From: Mesorhizobium sp.
GTDB lineage: Bacteria; Pseudomonadota; Alphaproteobacteria; Rhizobiales; Rhizobiaceae
NCBI GenBank assembly: GCA_004963905.1
Contig: SUGL01000009.1
Span: 1 to 64,000, forward strand
Reading direction: 5' to 3'
DNA: 64,000 bases
The notes beneath the pieces are model-generated. The model did not search any database. It had not been told where the DNA came from and worked only from the letters and a program-made list of their open reading frames with translations. Made by a program: the position numbers and the translations under genes. Shown here piece by piece: positions 33,466-43,450 of the stretch. Each line of letters opens with the position of its first letter. The stretch's first letter is position 1.

Positions 33466-33604
33466 AAATAGATTGCACTCCTAATACGCTCCTTAGAAAT
33501 CCACGAGGCTTAGCGCTGAATGCTGCGCAGCGCCCGGTCGGAGCAGGCTCAAGCCTTCTCCGTCCTCGCTCATCGTTTTGCCTGCAGCGTCAACAGGAGA
33601 AATC

Positions 33605-34366
33605 ATGGCGACGAGAGAGAAGAGTAGCCGGGGCGATGTAGGGCGCCGTGACTTTCTGAAGCTGTTCGGCGCGGCTGGGGCGGCAGCGGGTACCCTGCCG
33701 CTTGGCGGATCAGCATCGGCGGACGAAATCATGGCCGCGGCCACCACAGATGCGAAACATCGTCACGCCGCCGCCGAACCTCATGCCGGGAGCCCTGGCT
33801 ACGAATTCTTCAATGTCGACGAATCCGCCTTCGTCGAAGCGGCGGTCGACACGCTTATTCCCAGCGATGCAACTGGCCCCGGCGCCAAGGAACTCGGCGT
33901 GGCGACGTACATCGACCGGCAGATGGCCGGCGGATACGGCAAGGGCGACCGCCTGTATCTGGAAGGGCCGTTTGGCGAGGCTACGCCCGAGCAGGGCTAT
34001 CAACTCGCGATGACGCCCTCGGAGTTGATCCGGGCGGGCATCGCCGACGTCAATGCCGTCGTGCAGAAAAGCCACAAGAGCAGCTTCGCGGCCCTTGAGG
34101 CAAAGGATCGCGCTGCGGTGATGGCCGACCTTGACGGCAAGAAGACTGAGCTTCCGACTGTGCCGACCGCAACCTTCTTCGGTCTCCTGCTGCAGCTCAC
34201 GATCGAGGGCTATTTCGCGGACCCCATGTATGGCGGAAACAAGGACGCGGCTGCCTGGAAGATGATCGGCTTCCCCGGCGCGGATGCCATGTACACGGAC
34301 AAGATCGAACCGTTTCGGAACAGGCCATACAAGGCTGAACCGAAGGGCATCCAGGACCTGACTTGA
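33605..34366 (+). CDS. Gluconate 2-dehydrogenase subunit 3-like protein, Tat-exported
   Basis: About 253 aa. Tat leader with RRDFLKLFGAAGAAAGTLP. The mature part has FFNVDESAFVEAAVDTLIPS, GPGAKELGVATYIDRQMAGG, TFFGLLLQLTIEGYFADPMY and GGNKDAAAWKMIGFPG, the standard blocks of the small subunit of flavin-dependent membrane dehydrogenases. It carries the folded GMC subunit across the membrane. CAGGAG precedes the ATG. First gene of the operon under block B. Confidence 0.87.
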   Translation: MATREKSSRGDVGRRDFLKLFGAAGAAAGTLPLGGSASADEIMAAATTDAKHRHAAAEPHAGSPGYEFFNVDESAFVEAAVDTLIPSDATGPGAKELGVATYIDRQMAGGYGKGDRLYLEGPFGEATPEQGYQLAMTPSELIRAGIADVNAVVQKSHKSSFAALEAKDRAAVMADLDGKKTELPTVPTATFFGLLLQLTIEGYFADPMYGGNKDAAAWKMIGFPGADAMYTDKIEPFRNRPYKAEPKGIQDLT

Positions 34367-34393
34367 TCGGCGGAAGAAGAAGGAGACTTTGCC

Positions 34394-36163
34394 ATGGCCA
34401 CCAAACTGAACCCGGTCGATGTCCTGATTGTCGGTCTTGGGTGGACTGGCGGCATCATTGCCAAGGAGCTTGCGTCCACCAAGCTGAAGATCGTCGCCCT
34501 TGAGCGGGGAGGCCCGCGCGACACCAATCCGGACTTCATCGACCCTGAAATCCATGACGAACTGCGCTACGCCGCCCGCTACGACCTCATGCAGAACGTG
34601 CGGCGGGAAACCATCACATTCCGCAATAATGAATCGCAAACGGCGCTACCTATGCGTCAACTCGGCTCATTCCTGCCCGGCCAGGGCGTCGGCGGCGCCG
34701 GCGTGCACTGGAACGGCGTCACCTGGCGCTGGCTCGAATGGGATCACCAGGCGCGGAGCCGGACGATCGACAAGTACGGCGAAAAGATCATCCCCTCGGA
34801 TATGCACCTGCAGGACTGGCCGATCACCTATGACGATCTCGAACCCTATTACGACAAGTTCGAAAAGACCTGCGGCACCTCCGGCAAGGCCGGCAATCTT
34901 AACGGCAGGAAAATCGACGGTGGCAATATCTTCGAGGGATCGCGAAAGGAAGAATACCCCAATCCGCCAATGACTGCCGCGCAAAGCATGGTGATGTTCG
35001 AGAAGGCGGCCCGCAATCTCGGCTACCATCCTTTTCCCAATCCCTCGTCCAACGCGTCGCGCGATTATGTCAATCCCGATGGCGTGGCCTTCGGCCAATG
35101 CCACTATTGCGGCTTCTGCGAGCGCTTCGGCTGCGAGGCGAATGCCAAGGCCAGCCCCCATTTCACCGTCATTCCGCTGGCGCTGAAGAACTCGAATTTC
35201 GAACTGCGCACAAATTCGATCGTGCTGAAGGTCAATCTCGATTCGACCCGCAAGAAGGCGGTCAGCGTCACCTATCTCGACGCACGCGGGCGCGAATTCG
35301 AACAGCCTGCCGACCTGATCATCCTGTCGGCCTATGCGCTCGGCAACGTCAACCTGCTGCTGCAGTCGGGTATTGGCGTGCCCTACGACCCGGCAACGGG
35401 CAAGGGCGTGGTCGGCCGCAACTATGCCTATCAGTGCGGCGGCGGGGCTACCGCATTCTTCGACAAGAAGACCGTTCTGAATCGTTTCATGGGCGCCGGC
35501 GCGCTCGGCACCTGCATGGATGATTTGAACGGCGACAACTACGATTTCGTGAAGGCCGGCTACATCGGCGGAGGCGGCATCAGTTGCAGCAACTCGGGCG
35601 CTCGGCCCATCCAGTCGCACCCTACTCCACACGGCACGCCGCGTTGGGGCTCCGAATGGAAGAAGGCAGTGGTCGACAACTATGACCACGCGGCCAGCGT
35701 TGGCAATCAAGGCGCCGTGATGGCCTACAGACAGAACTATCTGAGCCTCGATCCGACCTATACCGACATCTTTGGACGTCCTCTCATGAGGATGACGTTC
35801 GATTTCCAGGATAACGAGATAAAGCAGATGAACGGTCAGGCCGACATCTGCGTGAAGATTGCCAAGGAGATGGGTGCGACCAAGGTCGATCGCACCATTC
35901 CGCCCGTGCCCTATTCCATCGTACCTTACCAGAGCACGCACAACACAGGCGGCGCAGTTTTCGGAGCCGATCCAAGCACCAGCGTCCTGAACAAATATCT
36001 TCAGGTCTGGGATGTCCCGAACGTATTCGTCACCGGCGCTTGCGTGTTTCCCCAGAACGCCGGGAAGAATCCGACCGGACCAGTAGGCGCTCTTGCGTAT
36101 TGGGCAGTGGACGCAATCAAGAACCAGTATCTGAAGAACCCCGGCCCACTGGTTCCCTCCTGA
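34394..36163 (+). CDS. GMC-family FAD oxidoreductase (gluconate/polyol dehydrogenase-like large subunit)
   Basis: A 589-aa GMC enzyme. FAD site VLIVGLGWTGGIIAKEL, the Cys-rich QCHYCGFCERFGCEANAKAS, and the C-terminal active-site region STHNTGGAVFGADPSTSVLN and NPTGPVGALAYWAVDAI with His and Asn. No own signal peptide; exported with the Tat subunit 3. It oxidises a sugar, sugar acid or polyol in the periplasm and passes electrons to cytochrome c. Substrate not determined. Confidence 0.88.
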   Translation: MATKLNPVDVLIVGLGWTGGIIAKELASTKLKIVALERGGPRDTNPDFIDPEIHDELRYAARYDLMQNVRRETITFRNNESQTALPMRQLGSFLPGQGVGGAGVHWNGVTWRWLEWDHQARSRTIDKYGEKIIPSDMHLQDWPITYDDLEPYYDKFEKTCGTSGKAGNLNGRKIDGGNIFEGSRKEEYPNPPMTAAQSMVMFEKAARNLGYHPFPNPSSNASRDYVNPDGVAFGQCHYCGFCERFGCEANAKASPHFTVIPLALKNSNFELRTNSIVLKVNLDSTRKKAVSVTYLDARGREFEQPADLIILSAYALGNVNLLLQSGIGVPYDPATGKGVVGRNYAYQCGGGATAFFDKKTVLNRFMGAGALGTCMDDLNGDNYDFVKAGYIGGGGISCSNSGARPIQSHPTPHGTPRWGSEWKKAVVDNYDHAASVGNQGAVMAYRQNYLSLDPTYTDIFGRPLMRMTFDFQDNEIKQMNGQADICVKIAKEMGATKVDRTIPPVPYSIVPYQSTHNTGGAVFGADPSTSVLNKYLQVWDVPNVFVTGACVFPQNAGKNPTGPVGALAYWAVDAIKNQYLKNPGPLVPS

Positions 36164-36167
36164 GGCT

Positions 36168-36209
36168 AGGTCTGCCGGATCCAGGTCCCGGTTTGGATCC
36201 GGCAGACCT
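36168..36209 (+). terminator. Perfect 15-bp inverted repeat after the GMC gene
   Basis: AGGTCTGCCGGATCC, 12-nt loop, and its exact complement. No clear T tract follows (GGGCGTGTTTCG), so it may stabilise or attenuate the mRNA rather than end it fully. The cytochrome c gene starts 77 nt later. Confidence 0.6.
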
Positions 36210-36285
36210 GGGCGTGTTTCGAACCCGATATTGTCCTGGGCGGGTCCGGCTGGAATCAGCCCTTAGCTCATTGAAAGAAGCAAAC

Positions 36286-36693
36286 ATGAAATCGACCATG
36301 CTTGGATTGACGACCGCGATTCTCACCGCAGTCGGCTCGGCCCATGCACAGGACCCATCTCCTGGCAACGCCGAAGCCGGTGCCGTTGTCTTCAAGAGGT
36401 GCATGGCCTGCCACAGGGTCGGCCCTGACGCAAAGAACGGGGTAGGTCCGGTCTTGAACGGGGTCGTCGGCCGAGCGGCCGGCACGTATCCGGGCTACAG
36501 CTATTCCGCAGCGAACAAGAATTCGGGTCTGACCTGGGATGAACCGACGCTGACGACCTATTTGCGCGCGCCGCGCAAACTGGTGCCAGGCACAAAGATG
36601 ACATTCGCCGGTCTCAGCAAGGACCAGGACGTCGCTGATGTGATCGCCTATCTGAAACAGTTCAACGCCCAAGGACAAAAGGCCGCCCCCTGA
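36286..36693 (+). CDS. Periplasmic class I cytochrome c (cytochrome c2/c550-like)
   Basis: About 135 aa. Signal peptide MKSTMLGLTTAILTAVGSAHA, haem site CMACH, GVGPVLNGVVGRAAGTYPGY, sixth ligand Met in VPGTKMTFAGL, closing helix VADVIAYLKQF. A typical soluble electron carrier. Position suggests it takes electrons from the GMC dehydrogenase to an oxidase. Confidence 0.9.
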   Translation: MKSTMLGLTTAILTAVGSAHAQDPSPGNAEAGAVVFKRCMACHRVGPDAKNGVGPVLNGVVGRAAGTYPGYSYSAANKNSGLTWDEPTLTTYLRAPRKLVPGTKMTFAGLSKDQDVADVIAYLKQFNAQGQKAAP

Positions 36694-36734
36694 GTCAGGG
36701 AGCGACCTGTCCCGGCTTTGCAAAGCACAATCTT

Positions 36735-36956
36735 ATGAAGTTCGTCCTGCATCAGGGACTGGGGCATTCCACGGTCCACCACATCGGCGACTACCTGCGC
36801 AGTCATGGCACCGGCCGTCACTGGATCGAGCGGTACCGCGGCGACATCTTCGTGTTCGTGTCGGATGCAGCCGACGAGGCAATCCTCAGAAACGAATTTT
36901 CCAGCCTTCTCGATGCTGTCGGCGACACGCAGACGAACGGGGCACCACGTCGATGA
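36735..36956 (+). CDS. Small hypothetical protein coupled to DUF488
   Basis: A 73-aa protein: MKFVLHQGLGHSTVHHIGDY, LRSHGTGRHWIERYRGDIFV, SDAADEAILRNEFSSLLDAV. Soluble. Not recognised. Its stop overlaps the next start (ATGA), which supports translation. No clear ribosome site. Confidence 0.5.
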   Translation: MKFVLHQGLGHSTVHHIGDYLRSHGTGRHWIERYRGDIFVFVSDAADEAILRNEFSSLLDAVGDTQTNGAPRR

Positions 36957-37324
36957 GCGGAAAAATGTTCAACGAGAGAGTAAAGTTGAAGCGGGCATAT
37001 GAGACCCCTGTTGCTGACGATGGCACGCGGGTGTTGGTTGACCGGCTTTGGCCGCGCGGGGTCAAGAAGACCGAAGCCGCCATCGACTATTGGATGAAAG
37101 AACTCGCGCCAAGCACCGAGCTTCGCAAATGGTTCGGACACGATCCAGCCCGCTGGGATGAATTCCGCCGGCGATACGCGGCGGAAATCCATCAGCATCG
37201 CGATGAACTCGGCCAGTTGCGCAGCCTCATGCAGGAGGGTGCCGTCACACTCGTCTTCTCAGCTCATGACGAGGCCCACAACGATGCCGTCGTCCTCAGA
37301 GAGATTTTGCTGGGATATCGATAG
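36953..37324 (+). CDS. DUF488 family protein
   Basis: A 123-aa protein with the DUF488 blocks [60 protein letters not shown] and [20 protein letters not shown]. Function unknown for the family. The cytoplasmic gene is unrelated in sequence detail to the longer DUF488 protein at 49188. Confidence 0.85.
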   Translation: MSGKMFNERVKLKRAYETPVADDGTRVLVDRLWPRGVKKTEAAIDYWMKELAPSTELRKWFGHDPARWDEFRRRYAAEIHQHRDELGQLRSLMQEGAVTLVFSAHDEAHNDAVVLREILLGYR

Positions 37325-37473
37325 AGACAGTCGCGTCGCTGTGCACTGCCATTGCCTCCAAAGACATTGGGCGTGCGATCACGACAGCGAGATCAAAGTC
37401 AACTTTCTGGAACCAAACTAAAGAGATCCTCATCGAAGCATCGATGGACACGTTCACGTTGAGGAGAAAAACG

Positions 37474-38130
37474 ATGAAATTCTTCGTCGATACCGCCGAT
37501 ATATCTGAAATTCGCGAGCTTGCTGCTGCTGGTTTTCTCGACGGGGTGACCACGAACCCCTCTCTTGTCGCAAAGACGGGCCGGCCGATCAGGGACGTGA
37601 TCAAGGAGATTTGCCAGACAATCGAGGGTCCGGTTTCAGCCGAAGTCACAGCGACCGACTTCGACGGCATGATCGCCGAGGGAGCGCGTTTGGCTGACAT
37701 CGCCGCCAACGTGGCCGTCAAGGTGCCGTCGACCTGGGATGGGTTCAGGGCTTGCCGGGCGCTCGGCCAGCTCGGACACAAGGTCAACGTCACACTGTGT
37801 TTTTCAGCCAACCAGGCGCTGCTCGCGGCCAAGGCCGGCGCGACCTTCATTTCGCCGTTCGTCGGCAGGCTCGACGACATCGGCTTGGACGGCATGGAAC
37901 TGATCCGAGAAATTCGCACGATCTACGACAACGACAATTCCTTCGCGACGGAAATCCTCGCGTCTTCAATTCGCACACCCCTCCATGTCAAGCAGGCGGC
38001 GATGGCAGGCGCCGATGTCGCGACCGTACCGCCCGCGGTGCTCAAAAACCTTGCCAAACATCCGCTCACCGACAAGGGTCTGGCATCCTTTCTTGCCGAC
38101 TGGAGCAAGACCGGGCAAGCGATCCTGTAA
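37474..38130 (+). CDS. Fructose-6-phosphate aldolase / small transaldolase
   Basis: A 218-aa TIM barrel, the length of the FSA/TalC group. [33 protein letters not shown], the Schiff-base Lys in [27 protein letters not shown] and [10 protein letters not shown]. It catalyses either transaldolase transfer or cleavage of fructose 6-phosphate; sequence alone does not separate the two. GAGGAG precedes the ATG. The next regulatory block (C) starts 24 nt after its stop. Confidence 0.87.
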   Translation: MKFFVDTADISEIRELAAAGFLDGVTTNPSLVAKTGRPIRDVIKEICQTIEGPVSAEVTATDFDGMIAEGARLADIAANVAVKVPSTWDGFRACRALGQLGHKVNVTLCFSANQALLAAKAGATFISPFVGRLDDIGLDGMELIREIRTIYDNDNSFATEILASSIRTPLHVKQAAMAGADVATVPPAVLKNLAKHPLTDKGLASFLADWSKTGQAIL

Positions 38131-38153
38131 GGGCACGCGGCCGGTCGGCCCCT

Positions 38154-38195
38154 ATCATAAAAATTGCTCGCAACTGCCGATTAAATTCGTTTGCA
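38154..38195 (+). promoter_or_regulatory. 42-bp LysR-regulon block, copy C
   Basis: CATAAAAATTGC then AAATTCGTTTGC in the same spacing as copy B. Ends 108 nt before the Rieske-FAD reductase ATG. Confidence 0.7.
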
Positions 38196-38303
38196 GGATG
38201 TCTGGAGTGGCGAGAAACTGTCGCTGAATTCCTATGATTAAAGAACTCCAGCTTCTCGACCGCACAAGACGCTTCCGATTCTGGAGCGCCAAGGGAGAAG
38301 GCA

Positions 38304-39839
38304 ATGGCCCAAGACCAAAGTAAGCCGACTGGACCGGATTTGAGGCAAGGCATCGCGCATGCCGACCTTCCCGACGGCGGCAAGCTGGTCGGCCGATGTG
38401 GCGACGACCAGGTGCTTCTGGTGCGTCGCGGAACCGAGGTATTCGCCGTCGGCGCGACCTGCACGCATTATGGCGGGCCGCTCGTCGACGGCCTTGTGGC
38501 GGACGATACCGTCCGCTGCCCTTGGCACCACGCGTGCTTCGATTTGCGAACAGGCGAAGCGCTGCGCGCTCCCGCATTCAATCCTCTTGGCTCATGGGCC
38601 GTCGAGCAGCGGGATGGCCGGATATTTGTCGGCGAGAGGCTCAAAAGGGCGACCTCAAAACCGCGCTCCGGGGGCCTCGGCCAGACGCCTGAGAAACTCG
38701 TCATCGCAGGCGGCGGCGCGGCGGGTTTCGCAGCCGCCGAAATGCTACGGCGCGAACAGTTCCAGGGCAGCATCGTCATGCTCAGCGACGACCAAACGCC
38801 GCCAGTCGACCGGCCGAACCTATCCAAGGACTACCTTGCCGGAAAGGCCCCGGAAGACTGGATTCCACTGCGCGGGGAGAAATTCTATTCCAAGAACAAC
38901 ATCGACCTGCGTCTCAAGACGGAAGCCGTCCACGTCGACGCCCGTTCGCGGCAGGTGGTCCTCGCGGATGGAGGAAGGATCCCCTATGACAGACTTCTGC
39001 TTGCGACGGGCGCGGAACCCGTCCGCCTGACCATCCCCGGCGCCGACCTGCCGCACGTTCACACGTTGCGCTCGTTCGCAGACTGCAAGGCGATCATCGA
39101 GCAGGCCGCCACAGCAGGTCGCGCGGTCGTGCTTGGCGCCAGTTTCATAGGGCTCGAGGTTGCCGCCGCTCTGCGCGCGCGCAATATCGAAGTTCATGTC
39201 GTGGCGCCGGAGAAGCGCCCCATGGAGCGGGTACTGGGTCCGCAAATGGGCGACTTCATCCGCGCTCTGCATGAAGAGCACGGTGTCGTGTTCCATCTGG
39301 AGGACACAGCGAGCAGCATCGAAGCCAAGAAGGTAAACCTCAGCAGTGGCGGCGCCTTGGCGGCAGATTTCGTTGTGGCCGGCGTCGGCGTAAGGCCGCG
39401 CACCAGGCTTGCCGAAGCGGCAGGGCTGACCATCGACCGCGGCATCGCCGTCAACGCCTTCCTGGAAACGAGCGAGCCGGAGATCTTCGCGGCCGGCGAC
39501 ATTGCGCGGTGGCCAGATCCCCACAGCGGCGAGAACATTCGCGTCGAGCATTGGACGGTTGCTGAAAGACAGGGGCAGACGGCGGCGCTCAACATGCTCG
39601 GACATCGCGAGAAATTCGTCGCGGTGCCGTTCTTCTGGAGCCAGCACTACGATGTTCCCATCAATTATGTCGGCCATGCCCGGCAATGGGACGAGATCGC
39701 GGTCGACGGCGACATTGCTGCCAAGGACTGCCTGCTGCGCTTCAAGCGCAAGGGGCGTACGCTGGCCGTCGCTTCAATCTTCCGCGACATCGAAAGTCTG
39801 AAGGCCGAGGTGGAAATGGAACGTCAAATGGCAACCTAG
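38304..39839 (+). CDS. Rieske [2Fe-2S] and FAD-dependent NAD(P)H oxidoreductase fusion (AIF-like)
   Basis: A 511-aa protein. Residues 1-110 are a Rieske domain with CTHYGGPL and CPWHHACF as cluster ligands. Then a pyridine-nucleotide oxidoreductase: FAD site VIAGGGAAGFAAAEML, NAD site VVLGASFIGLEVAAAL, FAD-closing FAAGDIARWP, and a C-terminal reductase domain. Resembles ferredoxin-type reductases of dioxygenase systems and AIFM3. Cytoplasmic. No oxygenase is nearby. Expected to move electrons from NAD(P)H to an unknown acceptor. Confidence 0.87.
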   Translation: MAQDQSKPTGPDLRQGIAHADLPDGGKLVGRCGDDQVLLVRRGTEVFAVGATCTHYGGPLVDGLVADDTVRCPWHHACFDLRTGEALRAPAFNPLGSWAVEQRDGRIFVGERLKRATSKPRSGGLGQTPEKLVIAGGGAAGFAAAEMLRREQFQGSIVMLSDDQTPPVDRPNLSKDYLAGKAPEDWIPLRGEKFYSKNNIDLRLKTEAVHVDARSRQVVLADGGRIPYDRLLLATGAEPVRLTIPGADLPHVHTLRSFADCKAIIEQAATAGRAVVLGASFIGLEVAAALRARNIEVHVVAPEKRPMERVLGPQMGDFIRALHEEHGVVFHLEDTASSIEAKKVNLSSGGALAADFVVAGVGVRPRTRLAEAAGLTIDRGIAVNAFLETSEPEIFAAGDIARWPDPHSGENIRVEHWTVAERQGQTAALNMLGHREKFVAVPFFWSQHYDVPINYVGHARQWDEIAVDGDIAAKDCLLRFKRKGRTLAVASIFRDIESLKAEVEMERQMAT

Positions 39840-39925
39840 CAAGCACCCTCTGGCACTCCAATCCGAAAAGAGCGCGGCCAGAAATAGCGAAGCGGAATTT
39901 GATTGTGATTGAAAGGAGTTCGACT

Positions 39926-40222
39926 ATGTCCACAATGCAGCAGGACCTTAGAGTCAGCACCGGGTTTCGCACTGCTGCGCCCGCCAAGCATCATTCAAGA
40001 ATCGTGAAATTCGTCGACGAGGCGGCCAAGCAATCTGCCAACGAGGCGCCGACCTCAGTTGAAATCTTCTCAGATAGTGGCCGCTGGTACTGCCGGGTTC
40101 GTAGGGGCGATGAAACGACCCGTCCGATGGGTCCCTATACCAAGCAACAGGCTGAGCGGATCCAGGAGGCTCGCAGACTGTTGATCGCAAAAAGAGGAAC
40201 CGCTCGGATCATTTTCGAGTAA
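39926..40222 (+). CDS. Small hypothetical protein (98 aa)
   Basis: MSTMQQDLRVSTGFRTAAPA leads into VKFVDEAAKQSANEAPTSVE, IFSDSGRWYCRVRRGDETTR and QQAERIQEARRLLIAKRGTA. Soluble, basic. GAAAGGAG precedes the ATG, a strong start. Not recognised. Follows the Rieske gene by 86 nt. Confidence 0.65.
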   Translation: MSTMQQDLRVSTGFRTAAPAKHHSRIVKFVDEAAKQSANEAPTSVEIFSDSGRWYCRVRRGDETTRPMGPYTKQQAERIQEARRLLIAKRGTARIIFE

Positions 40223-40315
40223 GCGAGGAGCCCGCCATCGCGCCGGCCGGGTGCGTTCAGTACGAGGATCGTTCAGGCAGATATCATCCGGCATACATTA
40301 ACCAGGGAGAAAGCC

Positions 40316-41521
40316 ATGTCGATGAACACCTTGCGGCTTATCGGCGCCCTTTTCGGAGCCGTCGCCCTTTCTAGCGCGCCGGCCGTGGCGGAAGATCTTG
40401 TCCTGGGCGCCTCGGTGCAGCTTACTGGCCCGGTGGCCAATACCGGGCGCTACTACAAGGATGCCTACGAATTCACCATCGACAAGATCAATGAAGCCGG
40501 TGGCGTCAAAGTCGGCGACAAACAGTACAAGCTGGCGCTCAAGCTCTACGACAACCAGTCAGACGTAAACCTGTCGGTGCGGCAGTACACTCAGCTTATC
40601 ACTCAGGACAAGGTCAACCTGCTGCTCGGGCCGTTCGCCAGCAACTTCGCACTGGCCGATTCGGCTATTTCGGAAAAGTACCAGGTTCCCATGGTCCAGG
40701 GAGGAGGCGCTTCGGACCAGATTTTCTCGCGCAATTTCAAATACATCTTCGGGACGTTGGCGCCGGCGAGCAACTACTTCGGCTCCACCGTCGCGATGAT
40801 GAAAGAACTCGATCCCCTGCCGAAGTCGGTGGCGTTGCTCTACGCCGACGACTCCTTTGACGTGTCTGTGGCCGAGGGCGCGCGGCCGCTGCTCAGGAAT
40901 GCCGGCTTCACCATCGCGCTGGACGAGCGCTACACCTCGAACGCCAGCGACTTCAATTCGCTGCTCTCGCAAGTCAAGAACGCCAATGTCGATGCCGTGT
41001 TGATGGCGGGGCACGAAACAGAGATCCTGAACTTCGTGCGGCAGGCCAAGAGCCTTTCGGTGGCGCCAAAGCTCTATTCCTTCACCGTCGGCGTGCCGAG
41101 CGAGGATTTTCGCAAGGCCCTTGGCAAGGATGCCGACTACGCATACGGCATGACCGCCTGGCTGCCGTCGACCGATCTCAAGGACAGATGGTTCGGCGAT
41201 GCCGCCGCTTTCGCCGAGGCCTACAAGGCCAAGTACGGCTATGCGCCCGACTATCACGCCGCTTCTGGCGCTGCCGACGTCGAGGCCCTCGCACAAGCGG
41301 TCGAGGCCGCAGGTACGATCGATCCCAAGGCGGTGCGCGACGCTATCGCCAAGTTGAACTTCGACAGTCTTTACGGCGCCGTCGCCTTTGGCAAAAACGG
41401 CCAGATCAACCTGGCGCAGACGGTCGTCCAGATCCAAGACGGCAATCTCGCGGCAGTCTACGGCGGCAAGGGCTTCATCGAAAAGCCGAAATATCCGATG
41501 CCGACATGGGACGCGCGTTGA
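40316..41521 (+). CDS. ABC transporter substrate-binding protein, HAAT (branched-chain amino acid/amide) family
   Basis: A 401-aa periplasmic protein: signal [20 protein letters not shown], then [60 protein letters not shown] and [14 protein letters not shown], typical of Peripla_BP_6. Binds an amino acid, amide, urea-like or aromatic compound. Leads the permease and ATPase genes on the same strand. Confidence 0.9.
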   Translation: MSMNTLRLIGALFGAVALSSAPAVAEDLVLGASVQLTGPVANTGRYYKDAYEFTIDKINEAGGVKVGDKQYKLALKLYDNQSDVNLSVRQYTQLITQDKVNLLLGPFASNFALADSAISEKYQVPMVQGGGASDQIFSRNFKYIFGTLAPASNYFGSTVAMMKELDPLPKSVALLYADDSFDVSVAEGARPLLRNAGFTIALDERYTSNASDFNSLLSQVKNANVDAVLMAGHETEILNFVRQAKSLSVAPKLYSFTVGVPSEDFRKALGKDADYAYGMTAWLPSTDLKDRWFGDAAAFAEAYKAKYGYAPDYHAASGAADVEALAQAVEAAGTIDPKAVRDAIAKLNFDSLYGAVAFGKNGQINLAQTVVQIQDGNLAAVYGGKGFIEKPKYPMPTWDAR

Positions 41522-41639
41522 GGGTACGACACTAACGGATGTCGGCCGGTTCGCCGGGTTGACACCTATCCCAAGGGCGGCGGCGCAACGAACTTGAGAC
41601 GCGCGCCGACTGGGAGAGAAAGTACGAGGGACCGACGGC

Positions 41640-42503
41640 TTGGATCTACTCGCACAAGTCCTTGTCAACGGCATTCTCTTGGGCGGGCTCTACGCGACCA
41701 TGGCGCTGGGGCTCGCTCTCGTCTGGGGCGTGCTCAACATCGTCAATCTCGCCCATGGCGCTTTCATAATGCTGGGGGCCTATCTGTCATGGTATCTCTT
41801 CCAATGTCTCGGGATTGATCCATTTCTTGGCCTGCCGATAACCGCGATCGTTATGTTCGGGGTTGGATACGCCGTGCAGCGGGGCATACTAAACCTCATC
41901 GTGCGCGCGCCGATGTTCAACACGCTGCTGGTGACCTTCGGCTTGGAGGTTGTGCTGACCTATCTGGCGCAACTGGCCTTCTCTGCAGATTTTCGCACCA
42001 TCAACCCATCCTACTCCGGTTCGAACGTCGCGATCGGTCCCGTCGTCGTTCCGATCGTGCGATTAGCCGCCTTTGGCGTCGCCATCTTGCTCGCCGTCAT
42101 GATGTGGCTGTTCCTGCTGAGGACGAGGCTCGGCCGCGCTATCCGCGCCACTGCGCAGAACCTCGTCGCAGCTCGGCTCTACGGTGTCGAGCCACGCCAT
42201 CTCTACGCCACGACCTTCGGCCTCGGGATCGGCCTGGCTGGCATCGCCGGCGGTCTTTACGGCACGGTTTCGCAGATCAATCCCTATATCGGCGCAACGT
42301 TGACGGCGAAGTGCTTCGCTATCGCCATCATCGGCGGCCTCGAAAACCCGCTCGGCGTGATTGTCGGCGGACTCGTTCTCGGTATCATCGAATCGCTTGC
42401 CATTCTTTATGTCGGCGCCACCTTCGGCGATGTTGCCAGCTTTGGGGTGCTGGTGCTGGTGCTCATTGTCAGGCCGAGCGGCCTTCTCGGGAGGACGACA
42501 TGA
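41640..42503 (+). CDS. livH: HAAT-family ABC transporter permease, LivH type
   Basis: A 287-aa membrane protein with about eight helices: VNGILLGGLYATMALGLALV, NIVNLAHGAFIMLGAYLSWY, IRATAQNLVAARLYGVEPRH and AIIGGLENPLGVIVGGLVLG. Begins at TTG (MDLLAQ), with GAGG upstream. Pairs with LivM. The symbol marks the type, not the substrate. Confidence 0.88.
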   Translation: MDLLAQVLVNGILLGGLYATMALGLALVWGVLNIVNLAHGAFIMLGAYLSWYLFQCLGIDPFLGLPITAIVMFGVGYAVQRGILNLIVRAPMFNTLLVTFGLEVVLTYLAQLAFSADFRTINPSYSGSNVAIGPVVVPIVRLAAFGVAILLAVMMWLFLLRTRLGRAIRATAQNLVAARLYGVEPRHLYATTFGLGIGLAGIAGGLYGTVSQINPYIGATLTAKCFAIAIIGGLENPLGVIVGGLVLGIIESLAILYVGATFGDVASFGVLVLVLIVRPSGLLGRTT

Positions 42504-43450
42504 ACAGTGCGATCCGCATCGCCGTCGCCCTGCTGGCGGTTGTTGCCCTCGCGGCTCTGCCCTGGTTCGCCTCGGACGTTATCGTGCAATTCGGCATTTC
42601 GACGCTGCTGCTCGCGGTGCTGGCGCAAGGGTGGAACATCATCGGCGGCTATACCGGCTATCCTTCCTTCGGCAATTCCACCTTCTTCGGCCTGGGTGCC
42701 TACGGCGTGGCGGTTGCCATGGTGCAATGGAACATGCCGTTCTGGGTCGGCATGGTCTTCGGCACCGCGATGGCGGTCAGCTTTGCCATCCTACTTGGTC
42801 TGCCGGTGCTCCGGCTGAAGGGGCATTATTTCGCCATCGCCACGCTGGCGCTGGCGCAGGTGGTTGCCGCGATCGTCTCCAACATCCCGCTTTTCGGCCA
42901 AAATATCGGCCTGGTCCTGCCGCCGGTCAACAATGACGCGATGTTCTACGAACTGTCGCTCGCGCTGCTGCTGATGGCGACCCTCACCGTCTGGTGGCTG
43001 ACGCGCAGCCGTTTCGGCTTCGGCCTTATCGCCATCCGCGAGAACGAGGAGGGTGCGGCCGTGATGGGCGTCAACACCACGCTCTACAAGGTGATGGCGT
43101 TTGCGCTTTCAGGCTTGTTCTCATCGCTCGCCGGCGGCATTCAGGCCTATTGGATTACCTTCCTCGATCCAGCTAGCGCCTTCGACATCAGCCTGAACGT
43201 CAAGATGATAATCATGGCCGTGTTCGGCGGCCCGGGAACCGTGCTCGGTCCGATCGTGGGGGCCGTCGTCCTCTCCGCCGTCTCGGAAATCCTTTCCAGC
43301 GAAGTGACCAACGCCGCGGGGCTGTTCTTCGGCATCGTCGTGGTGGCCGCAGTCGTGCTGATGCCGCGCGGACTTGCCGACATCGTCCACCACTTCCGCA
43401 AATACGGTTGGCGCTATTTCGTGCAAAACATCAGGGCGCACCGCATATGA
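42500..43450 (+). CDS. livM: HAAT-family ABC transporter permease, LivM type
   Basis: A 316-aa membrane protein: GWNIIGGYTGYPSFGNSTFF, LKGHYFAIATLALAQVVAAI, IRENEEGAAVMGVNTTLYKV, VFGGPGTVLGPIVGAVVLS. ATGA overlap with livH. Last 20 residues are hydrophilic and may contact the ATPases. Confidence 0.88.
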   Translation: MNSAIRIAVALLAVVALAALPWFASDVIVQFGISTLLLAVLAQGWNIIGGYTGYPSFGNSTFFGLGAYGVAVAMVQWNMPFWVGMVFGTAMAVSFAILLGLPVLRLKGHYFAIATLALAQVVAAIVSNIPLFGQNIGLVLPPVNNDAMFYELSLALLLMATLTVWWLTRSRFGFGLIAIRENEEGAAVMGVNTTLYKVMAFALSGLFSSLAGGIQAYWITFLDPASAFDISLNVKMIIMAVFGGPGTVLGPIVGAVVLSAVSEILSSEVTNAAGLFFGIVVVAAVVLMPRGLADIVHHFRKYGWRYFVQNIRAHRI

